A stretch of 64,000 bases of DNA. Origin: Pseudomonas putida NBRC 14164 (lineage in GTDB: Bacteria; Pseudomonadota; Gammaproteobacteria; Pseudomonadales; Pseudomonadaceae). The position numbers and the translations under genes were made by a program. Below are positions 42,686 through 52,427 of the stretch, piece after piece. The stretch lies in NCBI RefSeq assembly GCF_000412675.1, contig NC_021505.1, forward strand, positions 5,884,501-5,948,500, given 5' to 3'. Under the pieces are notes generated by a model. The model searched no databases. It saw only the letters and a program-made list of their open reading frames with translations, and was not told the origin of the DNA. The first letter of the stretch is position 1, and each line of letters begins with the position of its first letter.

Positions 42686-43087
42686 TCAGCGCGCGGTTAT
42701 CACCGCCAGTTTGCTGATACCCGCACGTTCGATGGCTGCCATGGCCCGCGCCACTTCGCCGTAGTTCACGCCGTCATCGGCCTGCAGTTGCACGCGCACG
42801 TCCGCGTCCTTGTCCTTGGCAGCCTTGAGGTTGGTTTCCAGCAGGTCGGGCTGGATCTGGTCCTTGTTGATGAACAGCTTGCCTTCACCGTCGATGCTGA
42901 CCACCAGCGGGTCCTTCTGCTCCACCGGGGCCACGGCCTCGGTCTTGGGCAGGTTGATAGGGATGGCGTTGGTCAGCAGCGGCGCGGTGACGATGAACAC
43001 CACCAGCAGCACCAGCATGACGTCTACCAAAGGCGTGACGTTGATTTCACTGAGGACTTCGTCGCTGTCCTGGGTCGAAAAGGCCAT
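42686..43087 (-). CDS. exbD: ExbD-type energy-transduction protein
   Basis: This 133-residue partner of ExbB harnesses the proton gradient for TonB. A short cytoplasmic N-terminus (SDEVLSEINVTPLVD) leads to one transmembrane helix (about residues 17-38, with the essential Asp in LVDVMLVLL). A periplasmic domain follows. It is the last gene of tonB-exbB-exbD, one base after the exbB stop. Confidence 0.9.
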   Translation of the reverse strand: MAFSTQDSDEVLSEINVTPLVDVMLVLLVVFIVTAPLLTNAIPINLPKTEAVAPVEQKDPLVVSIDGEGKLFINKDQIQPDLLETNLKAAKDKDADVRVQLQADDGVNYGEVARAMAAIERAGISKLAVITAR

Positions 43088-43088
43088 A

Positions 43089-43808
43089 TCAGGACGCCTC
43101 CTTCACGGGTTGGGTGAAACCAGGCTGGGCTTTTTGCACAGCAGGGTGCACCAGCACACGGAAGGCACTCTTCTGCGCCAGGCTGTAGAAGTCGTGGGCG
43201 AAGTCATCCAGGTCGGCAGCAGTCAGCTTGAGGCGACGCAGGAAGTAGTTGTACACCAGCACTGCCGGCACCGCGACGGCGATACCCACACCGGTAGCCA
43301 CCAGTGCCGCACCGATGGGCCCAGCAACAGTTTCCAGGCTGGCGGAGCCGGCCGCACTGATGCCCTTGAGCGCTTCCATGATGCCCCACACGGTGCCGAA
43401 CAGGCCGATGAAGGGCGAGGTGCTGCCGATACTGGCGACCACCGCCAGGCCGGTTTCCAGCGAGCGGCGCTCACGCACGATCTGCTGACGCAGGGCGCGC
43501 TCCAGGCGGTCCTGATGGTTGATGGCGTGGCTCAGGTCATTGGCCTGGGTATCACCAACGGCAATCGCGGCATAGCCGGACTGGGCAACGCGGGCCGCCG
43601 GGCCGGGCAGCTCATGGCTGAGTTCGGCAGCCGAGTCCAGGCTGGAGGCAGCCCAGAACTGCTGGTGGAAGCGCTTGTCCTGGTTTTTCAGCCGCACGAA
43701 CTGCGCGACCTTGACCAGGGCCAGGCCCCAGGTGACGACAGAGAAACCGACCAGCAGCCAGATGACTGCGCTTTCAACGGATTCGAGGGGGGATGCCAGC
43801 AGGCTCAT
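43089..43808 (-). CDS. exbB: ExbB-type MotA/TolQ/ExbB proton channel protein
   Basis: This 239-residue protein has three membrane segments: near residues 10-32, 120-145 and 165-190. The family motif TSPFIGLFGTVWGIMEAL is present, as is the conserved VATGVGIAVAVPAVLVYNYF. It forms the proton-conducting complex with ExbD that powers TonB. It lacks the long N-terminal extension seen in some pseudomonad ExbB proteins. Middle gene of the operon. Confidence 0.9.
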   Translation of the reverse strand: MSLLASPLESVESAVIWLLVGFSVVTWGLALVKVAQFVRLKNQDKRFHQQFWAASSLDSAAELSHELPGPAARVAQSGYAAIAVGDTQANDLSHAINHQDRLERALRQQIVRERRSLETGLAVVASIGSTSPFIGLFGTVWGIMEALKGISAAGSASLETVAGPIGAALVATGVGIAVAVPAVLVYNYFLRRLKLTAADLDDFAHDFYSLAQKSAFRVLVHPAVQKAQPGFTQPVKEAS

Positions 43809-43838
43809 GATGGTGTCTTCCTGTGTTCTGCGAAATAG

Positions 43839-44639
43839 TTAGCGAAGCTTGAAATCGATCGGCACGCTGACCCAGCCGGTCTGGGCCACATCGCCCTGCT
43901 TGGCGGGCACGAAGCTCCAGCGCTTGACCGCGGCCAGCGCGGCAGTGTCGAGGGCGTCACGGCCACTGCTTTTCTGTATCTGGATCTGCCCGGGCTTGCC
44001 GCTTGGCAGCACCTCTACGCGCAACAGCACGGTGCCTTCCCAACCACGGCGCTGGGCCATTTGCGGGTATTCCGGTGCCGGGTTCTTCAGGTACGCGGCG
44101 TTGGCCGATGCCGGGGTTATCGGGGCCGGCGCGGGTGGCGCTGGCGCAGGCGGTGCGGGGGCGGCCACCGGCGCTGGCGGTGGTGCCTCCACCGGTTTGG
44201 GCTGTGGCTTGGGCGCTTGCTTGACCACAGGCTTGGGCACGGGCTTTGGCTTGGGTTTGGGCTTGGCGGCCAGTTCGTCGACTACCGGTGGTGGCGGGGG
44301 CGGCTCGACCACAGGCGGCGCGGGCGCTGGCGGCGGTGGTTCGACCACGGGCGGCGCTGGCGCTGCGAACTCGATGGTCATGGGCGGCACCTGTGGCGGC
44401 ACCACTGGCAGCTCGGGCGTTGGCGCCTGGCTGACCCAGTACGCTGCAGCGCCATGCAGCACCAGCACCAGCAGGCCCAACACCAGCTTGTCGCGGCGCT
44501 TGAGCCCGCTGACGGGCGTGCGTTGCAGGCGCAGCTGGCCAAGCGGGAGGCGAAGCGTGCGTCCAAGCTCGACCAGGTCACCCGGGGCCGGGCGCCATGG
44601 CTGGTCGTAGGCCCTGACGGCCGACTGGACATTACCCAT
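43839..44639 (-). CDS. tonB: TonB-family energy transducer
   Basis: This 266-residue protein has a cytoplasmic N-terminal extension of about 50 residues, a single membrane helix (about 51-69), and a proline/lysine-rich periplasmic spacer (about 75-185, many PPPAPAPP and KPKPKPVPKP repeats). The C-terminal TonB domain contains AEYPQ-like PAPEYPQMAQRRGWEGTVLL and YP/VLPSGKPG. It transmits energy to outer-membrane receptors. A pseudomonad genome usually has several TonB systems; the context here suggests one used for sulfur compounds, but iron or others are possible. Confidence 0.9.
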   Translation of the reverse strand: MGNVQSAVRAYDQPWRPAPGDLVELGRTLRLPLGQLRLQRTPVSGLKRRDKLVLGLLVLVLHGAAAYWVSQAPTPELPVVPPQVPPMTIEFAAPAPPVVEPPPPAPAPPVVEPPPPPPVVDELAAKPKPKPKPVPKPVVKQAPKPQPKPVEAPPPAPVAAPAPPAPAPPAPAPITPASANAAYLKNPAPEYPQMAQRRGWEGTVLLRVEVLPSGKPGQIQIQKSSGRDALDTAALAAVKRWSFVPAKQGDVAQTGWVSVPIDFKLR

Positions 44640-44696
44640 TGATCAAACTCCTGGGGTCTCGATTCAGGTGTGTGGCTGAATCATCGGGGCCAGAGG

Positions 44697-44720
44697 CTTA
44701 TCTCTTAAAGTAATGTTTAA
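44697..44720 (-). promoter_or_regulatory. AT-rich upstream box of tonB
   Basis: CTTATCTCTTAAAGTAATGT (44697-44716) plus TTAA resembles GTTATTCTTAAAAATACTGT upstream of oscA. It lies about 60-80 bases before tonB. The remainder of the 346-base gap (44640-44985) holds a solo REP and the cysA terminator; no gene was seen. Confidence 0.45.
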
Positions 44721-44869
44721 AATTATGGTTAGAACTGGATTGAATATTGTTTTCTAGGGGGAGCGTGAAACCCGCGAATTGCGCGGCCTGCGGCTTTCAG
44801 GGATAAGTGCGATGCATTGTCGGCATGCAAAATATTCGCGCAAGGCATGAGAATGCCGCGAGGGCTGCG

Positions 44870-44902
44870 CCCTTGATCGCCGGCAAGCCAGCTCCCACAT
44901 TT
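44870..44902. repeat. Single REP, class GCCGGCAAGCCAGCTCCCAC
   Basis: CTTGATCGCCGGCAAGCCAG, continuing with CTCCCACATTT, is an unpaired REP with no inverted partner nearby. Confidence 0.8.
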
Positions 44903-44937
44903 GGCCGCGGCACACAGCCCCGGCAATCTGTCAGGCG

Positions 44938-44969
44938 AAAAAAAGCCCGGAACCAAGCCCGGGCTTTTT
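44938..44969 (-). terminator. Rho-independent terminator of cysTWA
   Basis: On the minus strand GCCCGG ... CCGGGC forms the stem core, extended by A/T pairs, and is followed by seven T. It stands just after the cysA stop codon. Confidence 0.88.
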
Positions 44970-44985
44970 CATCTTCAAGGGCGGC

Positions 44986-45975
44986 TCAGATATCCGCCAC
45001 CTTCTGCCAAACCTTCGGCCGGAAGAACAACGTCTCGCCCCGCGCCAGCCCGGTCAGGCTGTCATGGTCCTTGACCACCTCGGCCTCGATCAACTCGCTC
45101 TGCCCTTCCACCTTCAAGGTCACCCGCGTGGTAGCGCCCAGCGGCCGGATATCCCGCACCTCGGCAGCATGGTGCCCTTCTGTCTCATGCCGCGACAGCG
45201 ACACCTCGTGCGGGCGGAACAGCACATGGTGCCCTTCGCTCACCGCCAGGCGGTTGGAATCGCCCAGGAAGTGGTAGACGAAATCGTTGGCGGGCTTTTC
45301 GTACACCTCGCCCGGCGAGCCGATCTGCTCGATCACGCCCTTGTTCATGACCACGATGCGGTCAGCAACTTCCATGGCCTCTTCCTGGTCGTGGGTGACG
45401 AACACCGACGTCAGGTTGATGTCTTCGTGCAGCCGCGCCAGCCAACGGCGCAGCTCCTTGCGCACCTTGGCGTCCAGCGCACCGAACGGCTCGTCCAGCA
45501 GCAGCACCTTGGGCTCCACGGCCAGGGCGCGGGCCAGGGCGATACGCTGGCGCTGGCCGCCAGACAGCTGCTCCGGGTAGCGGTCGGACAACCAGTCCAG
45601 CTGCACCATGTTCAGCAGCTCGTGCACTTTCTCGGCAATCTTGCTCTCGCTCGGGCGCTCGCCCTTGGGCTTCATGCGCAGGCCGAAGGCGACGTTGTCG
45701 AACACGCTCATGTGGCGGAAGAGCGCGTAGTGCTGGAACACGAACCCGACGTTGCGGTCACGCACGTCGTGGCCGGACACATCCTCGCCATGGAACACGA
45801 TGTTGCCCTGGTCCGGGGTTTCCAGGCCGGCGATGATGCGCAGCAGGGTGGTCTTGCCACAGCCGGACGGGCCCAGCAGCGCCACCAGCTCGCCGCTGTT
45901 GATGTCCAGGTTGATGTTGTTCAGGGCCTGGAAGCTGTTGAAGCGCTTGCTGACATTACGAACTTCGATCGACAT
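44986..45975 (-). CDS. cysA: Sulfate/thiosulfate ABC transporter ATP-binding protein
   Basis: This 329-residue ATPase of the sulfate importer starts [20 protein letters not shown]. Walker A GPSGCGKT is at 35-42, with signature LSGGQRQR and Walker [18 protein letters not shown] domain at the C-terminus carries [20 protein letters not shown]. It is last in the order oscA, sbp, cysT, cysW, cysA, 3 bases after cysW. Control by CysB under sulfur limitation is expected. Confidence 0.95.
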   Translation of the reverse strand: MSIEVRNVSKRFNSFQALNNINLDINSGELVALLGPSGCGKTTLLRIIAGLETPDQGNIVFHGEDVSGHDVRDRNVGFVFQHYALFRHMSVFDNVAFGLRMKPKGERPSESKIAEKVHELLNMVQLDWLSDRYPEQLSGGQRQRIALARALAVEPKVLLLDEPFGALDAKVRKELRRWLARLHEDINLTSVFVTHDQEEAMEVADRIVVMNKGVIEQIGSPGEVYEKPANDFVYHFLGDSNRLAVSEGHHVLFRPHEVSLSRHETEGHHAAEVRDIRPLGATTRVTLKVEGQSELIEAEVVKDHDSLTGLARGETLFFRPKVWQKVADI

Positions 45976-45978
45976 GAA

Positions 45979-46851
45979 TCATTCCTCCGCGGCGCTGTGG
46001 CGCAGGCGGTTAATACGGTTCTCGCTCCACTGCTTGAGCAGCAGGATGAAGAGCGCCAGGATCAGCAACAGGCTGGCCACGCTGAAGGCTGCGACGTGGT
46101 TGTACTCGTTGTAGAGGATCTCTACGTGCAGCGGCAAGGTGTTGGTCACGCCACGAATGTGGCCCGACACCACCGACACTGCGCCAAACTCGCCCATGGC
46201 CCGTGCAGTACACAGCACCACGCCATAGATCAGCCCCCATTTGATGTTGGGCAAAGTCACGTGCCAGAACATTTGCCAGCCATTGGCGCCGAGCAGACGC
46301 GCGGCCTCCTCTTCTTGCGTGCCCTGCTCCTGCATCAGCGGGATCAGCTCACGGGCCACGAATGGCACGGTGACGAAAATGGTCGCCAGGACGATGCCCG
46401 GGAGGGCGAAGACGATCTGGATGTCATGGTCCTGCAGCCAGGGCCCGAACAGCCCCTGCGCGCCGAACATCAGCACGTAGACCAGGCCGGCGATTACCGG
46501 CGATACCGAGAACGGCAGGTCGATAAGGGTGACCAGGATACTTTTGCCACGGAAGGTGTACTTGCTGACGCACCAGGCGGCGCTGACACCGAACACCAGG
46601 TTCAACGGTACCGAAATGGCTACGGCGAGCAGGGTCAGCTTCAGCGCCGACAAGGCATCAGGCTCGAAGATCGCCTCGAAGAAGGTGCCAAAACCGTTCT
46701 TCAGCGCCTGCGACACCACGATCACCAGCGGCAGCAGCAGGAACAGGGCGAACACCAGCCAGCCAAGGCCGATGAGAATACGCCGCGAGGTAGCACTGCC
46801 ACGGCGGGCTGCGTTGGCGGCGGCGCTTGCACTCAGGGATGAACTGGACAT
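45979..46851 (-). CDS. cysW: Sulfate/thiosulfate ABC transporter permease CysW
   Basis: This 290-residue inner-membrane permease has six hydrophobic segments. The CysW-type sequence includes [20 protein letters not shown] and [21 protein letters not shown] 46851 is chosen over 46866 because AGGAGG lies 6 bases before it. It forms the membrane channel with CysT. Confidence 0.95.
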   Translation of the reverse strand: MSSSSLSASAAANAARRGSATSRRILIGLGWLVFALFLLLPLVIVVSQALKNGFGTFFEAIFEPDALSALKLTLLAVAISVPLNLVFGVSAAWCVSKYTFRGKSILVTLIDLPFSVSPVIAGLVYVLMFGAQGLFGPWLQDHDIQIVFALPGIVLATIFVTVPFVARELIPLMQEQGTQEEEAARLLGANGWQMFWHVTLPNIKWGLIYGVVLCTARAMGEFGAVSVVSGHIRGVTNTLPLHVEILYNEYNHVAAFSVASLLLILALFILLLKQWSENRINRLRHSAAEE

Positions 46852-46862
46852 GCCGGCCTCCT

Positions 46863-47681
46863 TCAAGGGGTTTCGATGCGGCGCTGCAGCAGGTTGATCA
46901 GCAGCAGCAGGATGAAGGAAACAACCAGCATCAGCACGCCGATGGCAGTCGCGCCGGTGTAGTCGTACTGGTCGAGCTTGACCATGATCAGCAGCGGCAG
47001 GATCTCGGTCTTCATCGGCATGTTGCCGGCAATGAAGATCACCGAACCATACTCGCCCACGCCGCGGGCGAAGGCCAGGGCAAAGCCGGTGAGCCAGGCC
47101 GGCAGCAGGGCTGGCGCCAGTATGTGGCGGAACACCTGCAGCGGCTTGGCTCCCAGGCAGGCCGCAGCCTCTTCCACTTCACGCGGGATATCGGCCAGTA
47201 CCGGCTGCACCGTGCGCACCACGAAGGGCAAGGTGACGAAGGTCAGCGCCAGGGTGATGCCCAGCGGGGTGTAGGCAATCTTGAAGCCAAGGTCGGTGGC
47301 GAACTGGCCAACCCAGCCCGCAGGCGCGTACAGGGCAGTCAGGGCGATACCGGCAACGGCGGTGGGCAGGGCGAACGGCAGGTCGATCATCGCGTCGATG
47401 ATCTTGCGCCCAGGGAAGGTGTAGCGCACCAGCACCCAGGCCAGCAGGGTGCCGATCACCCCGTTGATGATGGCGGCGAACAGGGCGGTGCCGAAACTCA
47501 GCTTGAGCGCGGCGATCACCCGCGGCGCACTGATGATGTTCCAGAACTGCTCCCAGGTCAGCTGCGAGGCATGAATGAACATGGCTGCCAGCGGTATCAG
47601 CACGATCAGGCTGAGGTACACCAAGGTGTAGCCCAGCGTCAGCCCGAAGCCGGGTATGACGGGGGAAATACGACGCGACAT
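46863..47681 (-). CDS. cysT: Sulfate/thiosulfate ABC transporter permease CysT (CysU)
   Basis: This 272-residue permease has six membrane segments. [18 protein letters not shown] and [20 protein letters not shown] are typical of the family, as is [21 protein letters not shown] 47681 ([18 protein letters not shown]) is the credible start; the longer open frame passes through a REP element. It follows sbp after a REP pair. Confidence 0.95.
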   Translation of the reverse strand: MSRRISPVIPGFGLTLGYTLVYLSLIVLIPLAAMFIHASQLTWEQFWNIISAPRVIAALKLSFGTALFAAIINGVIGTLLAWVLVRYTFPGRKIIDAMIDLPFALPTAVAGIALTALYAPAGWVGQFATDLGFKIAYTPLGITLALTFVTLPFVVRTVQPVLADIPREVEEAAACLGAKPLQVFRHILAPALLPAWLTGFALAFARGVGEYGSVIFIAGNMPMKTEILPLLIMVKLDQYDYTGATAIGVLMLVVSFILLLLINLLQRRIETP

Positions 47682-47745
47682 AAGTGTCCCTGGTTGAATG
47701 CACTTGGCCCAGTATCGATCCGGGGCCGGTGCAGGCTTCTGAATC

Positions 47746-47868
47746 CTGGGGCTGCTTTGCAGCCCATTCGCGGCACAAGGCCGCTCCCACAGCGATCGCG
47801 GTTCCACAGGGGATCGCGGCTCTGTGTGGGAGCGGCCTTGTGCCGCAAATGGGCCGCAAGGCGGCCCC
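47746..47868. repeat. Inverted REP pair inside the sbp-cysT gap
   Basis: The arms carry CGCGGCACAAGGCCGCTCCC and its inverse, each flanked by its own GGGGCTGCTTTGCAGCCC-like hairpin. Its place between sbp and the permease genes would stabilise the sbp message and lower read-through, which fits the need for excess binding protein. Confidence 0.85.
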
Positions 47869-47884
47869 CGCTTTTCCCTGGCGT

Positions 47885-48892
47885 TTACTGTGCCTGATAG
47901 ATCTGGTCGAACACACCGCCATCATTGAAGAATTTGGGTTGTGCAGTTTTCCAGCCACCGAAGTCCTTGTCGATGGTTACCAGGTCCAGTTTCGGGAATT
48001 GCTTGCCGAATTCGGCGGCGACCTTCTCGTCACGCGGACGGTAGAAGTTCTCGGCGGCAATCTTCTGCCCGGCCGGGCTGTACAGGTGCTTGAGGTATTC
48101 GGTGGCAATGTCGGTATTGCCCTTCTTCTCGGCGTTCTTGTCCACCACCGCCACGGGCGGTTCGGCCAGGATCGACAGCGACGGTACGACGATGTCGAAC
48201 TTGTCGGCGCCACCGTCTTCCTTCAGCGCCAGGAACGCTTCGTTTTCCCAAGCCAGCAACACATCGCCTTGGCCGTTGTTGACGAAGGTGATTGTCGAGC
48301 CACGGGCGCCGGTATCCAGTACGGGTACGTGCTTGAACAGCTCCTGCACGTAGGCTTTGGCCTTGTCTTCGCTACCACCGGCTTTCAGGCCATAGGCCCA
48401 GGCCGCCAGGAAGTTCCAGCGCGCACCGCCGGAGGTTTTCGGGTTCGGGGTAATGACCGAAACGTCCTTCTTGATCAGGTCGCCCCAGTCCTTGATGCCT
48501 TTCGGGTTGCCCTTGCGCACCAGGAACACGATGGTCGAGGTGTACGGGGTGCTGGCATCCGGCAGGCGGGTCTGCCAGTTGTCCGGCAGGGTCTTGCCGA
48601 GCTTGGCCACTTCGTCGATGTCGCCGGCCAGGGCCAGGGTCACCACGTCGGCGCGCAGGCCGTCGATCACCGCACGGGCCTGCTTGCCCGAGCCACCATG
48701 GGATTGCTGGATCTTCACCTTGTCGCCCGGGTGGGCCTGCTGCCAGTGCTTGATGAACTCGGCGTTGTACTGCTGGTACAGCTCGCGGGTCGGGTCGTAG
48801 GACACGTTCAGCAGTTCGTAGTCCTTGGCGATGGCGGAACCGGCAAAAACAGCACTGGCCAGAGCGGCAAGCGCATAACGGCGAATGGACAT
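47885..48892 (-). CDS. sbp: Periplasmic sulfate-binding protein
   Basis: This 335-residue sulfate-binding protein has a signal peptide ([20 protein letters not shown]). Family blocks include [55 protein letters not shown] and PRD/FYRPRD near the end. These residues line the sulfate pocket. ATG 48892 with GGGAG 6 bases upstream is preferred over 48913. It stands between oscA and cysT on the same strand. Confidence 0.95.
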   Translation of the reverse strand: MSIRRYALAALASAVFAGSAIAKDYELLNVSYDPTRELYQQYNAEFIKHWQQAHPGDKVKIQQSHGGSGKQARAVIDGLRADVVTLALAGDIDEVAKLGKTLPDNWQTRLPDASTPYTSTIVFLVRKGNPKGIKDWGDLIKKDVSVITPNPKTSGGARWNFLAAWAYGLKAGGSEDKAKAYVQELFKHVPVLDTGARGSTITFVNNGQGDVLLAWENEAFLALKEDGGADKFDIVVPSLSILAEPPVAVVDKNAEKKGNTDIATEYLKHLYSPAGQKIAAENFYRPRDEKVAAEFGKQFPKLDLVTIDKDFGGWKTAQPKFFNDGGVFDQIYQAQ

Positions 48893-48940
48893 GGTGAAGC
48901 TCCCGATTGGCATTTTTCTAATTTTGGAGGTGAGGCGCGA

Positions 48941-49123
48941 TCAGCCGGACTTGTTGCCGGGCTGTTGCAGGCGGAACTTCTCCTTGCGCTCGATCTGTAC
49001 GACCTGAGCGTTGTGCACAGTGATCTCCACCGCACCAAACCGCAGGTCGCGCAAGGCGCTCTGGATTTCACGCAGAATGGTGGCTTCGTCCTGACCGTCG
49101 ATGCTACGCAGAGATGCACTCAT
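48941..49123 (-). CDS. oscA: OscA-like small protein (YezD/DUF2292 family)
   Basis: This 60-residue protein (MSASLRSIDGQDEATILREI, then LRFGAVEITVHNAQVVQIER) is of the DUF2292/YezD family. In Pseudomonas the gene upstream of sbp is oscA, needed for growth on organosulfur compounds and linked with chromate resistance by published work. AAGGAG stands 7 bases before ATG 49123, which fixes this start rather than 49192. It is the first gene of the sulfate-uptake unit. Confidence 0.85.
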   Translation of the reverse strand: MSASLRSIDGQDEATILREIQSALRDLRFGAVEITVHNAQVVQIERKEKFRLQQPGNKSG

Positions 49124-49210
49124 GCTCGTTCTCCTTGGAGTGAGGGTGCCGGGCAGAGGTTTGAAGGGGATTTGCGCCTGGCTTGAGGGCAATAGTAGTG
49201 AGGCGGAGTT

Positions 49211-49235
49211 ATTCTTAAAAATACTGTTTAAGAAT
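49211..49235 (-). promoter_or_regulatory. Perfect dyad upstream of oscA, candidate CysB site
   Basis: ATTCTTAAA-N7-TTTAAGAAT is a perfect 9-bp inverted repeat about 90 bases before the oscA start. The dimension and T-N11-A pattern suit a LysR-type regulator, and CysB is the expected one for sulfate-uptake genes. Confidence 0.55.
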
Positions 49236-49284
49236 GTTTATATAACCAAATTCAAATCGTGATTTTACAGGTGCTCAAATGCCT

Positions 49285-49358
49285 CTGTGGGAGCGGGCGT
49301 GCCCGCGAATGCGACAGTGAATCCACCATCGCATTCGCGGGCACGCCCGCTCCCACAG
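49285..49358. repeat. Inverted REP pair in the opposite arrangement, perfect 30-bp arms
   Basis: Bases 49285-49314 and 49329-49358 are exact reverse complements. Unlike the other pairs here, the CTGTGGGAG side points outward and the CGCGAATGCGA side faces the loop. It lies between the efflux-pump 3' end and the oscA promoter region. Confidence 0.9.
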
Positions 49359-49361
49359 GGT

Positions 49362-52300
49362 TCAGTGTTGGGTTTTAGTGCTGTTTTCAGGCTCGCGGAT
49401 CTTGTACCAGGCCACATACAAGGCCGGCAGGAACAGCAGCGTCAGCAGGGTGGCAACGATGATCCCGCCAATCATGGCGTAAGCCATCGGCCCCCAGAAC
49501 ACCTCGCGGGCAATCGGGATCATGCCCAGGCTGGCCGCCGCCGCAGTCAGCAGGATTGGACGGCGCCGATGGTTGGTGGCTTCCACTACCGCATCCCAAG
49601 GCGAGAAGCCCTGGGCTTCGAACTCGTCGATCTGGGTCACCAGAATCACCGAGTTACGAATGATGATGCCCGCCAGCGCCAGGATGCCGAGGATCGCCAC
49701 GAAGCCCATCGGGGTACCGGTGGGCACCAGCGCCAGCACTACACCGATCAACCCCAGCGGCGCCACGCTGACCACCAGGAACAGCTTCTGCACGCTGTGC
49801 AGCTGGATCATCAGGAAGGTCGCCATCAGGAACAGCATCAGCGGAATGACCTTGGCGATCGGGCCCTGGGCCTTGCTGCTCTCCTCCACCGTACCGCCAG
49901 TGGCCACTTCGTAACCGACCGGCAGCTGGCTGGCGAACTCATCGATCTTCGGCTTGAGCTGCGCCACCAGGTCGGTGGGCTGGATCTCGCCAGTGACCGA
50001 AGCCTTGAGGGTGATGGTCGGCTTGCGATCCCGGCGCCACACCAGCGGCTGCTCCAGCTCGTAGCGCACGGTAGCGAATGACAGCAGCGGGATCGAAGTT
50101 CCATTGGGGGTGAGAATCTGCAGGTTCTGCAGGGTATCGGGCGAGCCGCGCTCACTGTCTTCGGCCCGCGCGACCACGTCCACCAGGTAGATGTTGTCGT
50201 TGACCTGGGTGATCTGCACGCCACTGACGATGCTGTTCATCACATTGGCCACGTCTTCCGACGACAGCCCCAGCTGGCGTGCCTTGTCCTGGGCGATTTC
50301 CACCCGCAGCACCTTACCCGGCTCGTTCCAGTCGTAGATCATCTCGCCGATGTGCTTGTTCTGGTCAAGCAAGGTGGCCAGTTCGATCGCGTGCTTGCGC
50401 ACCTGATCGATATCAGGACCACTGACCCGGTACTGGATCGGCCGCCCTACAGGCGGGCCCATTTCCAGCGACTGCACATTGGAGCCAATGCCGACGAACT
50501 CTTCATGCAGGATCTTCTGCAGACGCTCCATCATGCCCTGGCGCTCTTCGAAGCCTTTGCTGACAATCACCAGCTGCGCGTAGTAAGGGTTCTGCAACTG
50601 CTGGTCGAGGGGCAGGTAGAAGCGGACCGCCCCCTGACCAATGTAAGTGCTCCAGTGCACCAGGTCCGGGTCGTCCTTGATCCGCGCCTCGAAGCGGTCG
50701 ACCACCTTGCGCGTTTCCTCGATCGAGGCGTTCTGTGGCAGGTTGAGGTCGACGAGAATTTCCGGGCGGTCCGAGGACGGGAAGAACTGGTTCTGCACGA
50801 AGCGCATGCAAAAGAGCGCCAGCGCGAACAGCACCACGGTACCGATGATGGTCAACCAGCGGTTGCGCATGCACCACAGCAACCCGCCTTCAAATGCCCG
50901 TCCGACACGGCCAGGCTCGGCCTCATGGGCCTTGACCTTGTCGCTCTTGAGAATATGCACCCCTAGCACCGGCGCAAAGAACACTGCCACCACCCAAGAC
51001 ACTATCAGGGCCACGGCGATCACCGCGAACAGGGTGAAGGTGTATTCACCCGCGGAGCTGGCGTTCAGGCCGATAGGCACAAAACCCGCCACGGTCACCA
51101 AGGTGCCGGTCAGCATGGGAAAGGCTGTGGAGGTGTAGGCGAATGTCGCCGCCTGCTCCTTGGTTTCGCCCATTTCCAGCCGCGTGACCATCACCTCCAC
51201 GGTAATCATCGCATCGTCCACCAGCAGGCCCAGCGCAATGATCAACGCCCCCAGCGAAATCCGCTGCATGGTGATGCCGCTGTACTCCATGAACACGAAC
51301 ACCATGGCCAGCACCAGCGGGATCGAACAGGCCACCACCAGGCCCGCACGCACGCCGAGGCTGACAAAACTGACGGCCAACACAATCACCACTGCCTCGA
51401 ACAGCGCACTGGTAAAGCCGCCGACCGCTTGCTTGACCACCACGGACTGATCCGACACGGTGTGTACGCCGACACCTATCGGCAAGTCCTGGACCACTTT
51501 GTCCATGCGCTTTTTCAGCGCCTCACCGAACACCTGGATGTTGCCACCGGCCTTCATGCCGATGGCCAGGCCCAACGCCGTCTGGCCGTTGTAGCGGAAC
51601 ATCGGTGAAGGCGGGTCGACGTAACCGCGCTCGATGTCGGCGATGTCGGCCAGGCGGAAGAAGCGGTCGTTGACCCTCAGGTTGACGGTTTGCAGGTCCT
51701 TTTCCGAGGCAAACTGGCCGGAGGTACGCACCGAAATACGTTCCGGGCCGGCCTCGATGACGCCAGCCGGGGTCACCGCGTTCTGCGATTGCAGGGCCTG
51801 CATCACCTGGCGCTGGTCAATGCCCAGGGCGGCCAGCTTGCGGGTGGAGAAGTTCAGGTACAGCACTTCGTCCTGAGTGCCGACCAGCTCGATCTTGCCG
51901 ATGTTGGGCACATCGCGCACCTCGGCCCGGGCCTGTTCCACGTAGTCACGCAGTTGGCGCAAGGTCAGGCCGTCGGCGGTAAAGGCATAGATCGAGCCGA
52001 ATACATCACCGAATTCGTCGTTGAAACCCGGGCCCTGGATGCCCGCCGGGAATTCGCCACGAATGTCCTGGATCTTCTTGCGCACCTGGTACCAGATATC
52101 CGGAATGTCCTTGGCCTTGGTGGTGTCGCGCAGGTAGACGTAGACCGTGGATTCACCGGGGCGGGTGTAGCTCTTGGTGTAGTCGAGCGAGTCGAGTTCT
52201 TCGAGCTTCTTCTCGATGCGGTCGGTGACCTGGTACAGGGTTTCGTCCTGGGTCGCACCGGGCCAGCGGGTCTGGATGACCATGGTTTTGATGGTGAACG

Positions 52301-52427
52301 ACGGGTCTTCCTCACGCCCGAGGTTGAAGTACGAAAAAATCCCCATCAGCAGGCCAACGAACATCAGGTACCACACGAATGACTGGTGCTTGAGCGCCCA
52401 TTCGGAGAGGTTGAAGCTTCCTTTCAT
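49362..52427 (-). CDS. RND efflux pump inner-membrane transporter (TriC-like)
   Basis: This 1021-residue proton-driven RND transporter has twelve membrane helices with two large periplasmic loops. The proton-relay pair is visible as LGLLVDDAMITVEVMV in helix 4. It starts WALKHQSFVWYLMFVGLLMG and LGREEDPSFTIKTMVIQTRW, typical of the HAE-1-like clade with paired fusion proteins. It is third in an operon after two membrane-fusion proteins, as in P. aeruginosa triABC, which confers triclosan efflux. The actual substrates here are unknown. It overlaps the preceding gene by 4 bases. Confidence 0.88.
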   Translation of the reverse strand: MKGSFNLSEWALKHQSFVWYLMFVGLLMGIFSYFNLGREEDPSFTIKTMVIQTRWPGATQDETLYQVTDRIEKKLEELDSLDYTKSYTRPGESTVYVYLRDTTKAKDIPDIWYQVRKKIQDIRGEFPAGIQGPGFNDEFGDVFGSIYAFTADGLTLRQLRDYVEQARAEVRDVPNIGKIELVGTQDEVLYLNFSTRKLAALGIDQRQVMQALQSQNAVTPAGVIEAGPERISVRTSGQFASEKDLQTVNLRVNDRFFRLADIADIERGYVDPPSPMFRYNGQTALGLAIGMKAGGNIQVFGEALKKRMDKVVQDLPIGVGVHTVSDQSVVVKQAVGGFTSALFEAVVIVLAVSFVSLGVRAGLVVACSIPLVLAMVFVFMEYSGITMQRISLGALIIALGLLVDDAMITVEVMVTRLEMGETKEQAATFAYTSTAFPMLTGTLVTVAGFVPIGLNASSAGEYTFTLFAVIAVALIVSWVVAVFFAPVLGVHILKSDKVKAHEAEPGRVGRAFEGGLLWCMRNRWLTIIGTVVLFALALFCMRFVQNQFFPSSDRPEILVDLNLPQNASIEETRKVVDRFEARIKDDPDLVHWSTYIGQGAVRFYLPLDQQLQNPYYAQLVIVSKGFEERQGMMERLQKILHEEFVGIGSNVQSLEMGPPVGRPIQYRVSGPDIDQVRKHAIELATLLDQNKHIGEMIYDWNEPGKVLRVEIAQDKARQLGLSSEDVANVMNSIVSGVQITQVNDNIYLVDVVARAEDSERGSPDTLQNLQILTPNGTSIPLLSFATVRYELEQPLVWRRDRKPTITLKASVTGEIQPTDLVAQLKPKIDEFASQLPVGYEVATGGTVEESSKAQGPIAKVIPLMLFLMATFLMIQLHSVQKLFLVVSVAPLGLIGVVLALVPTGTPMGFVAILGILALAGIIIRNSVILVTQIDEFEAQGFSPWDAVVEATNHRRRPILLTAAAASLGMIPIAREVFWGPMAYAMIGGIIVATLLTLLFLPALYVAWYKIREPENSTKTQH

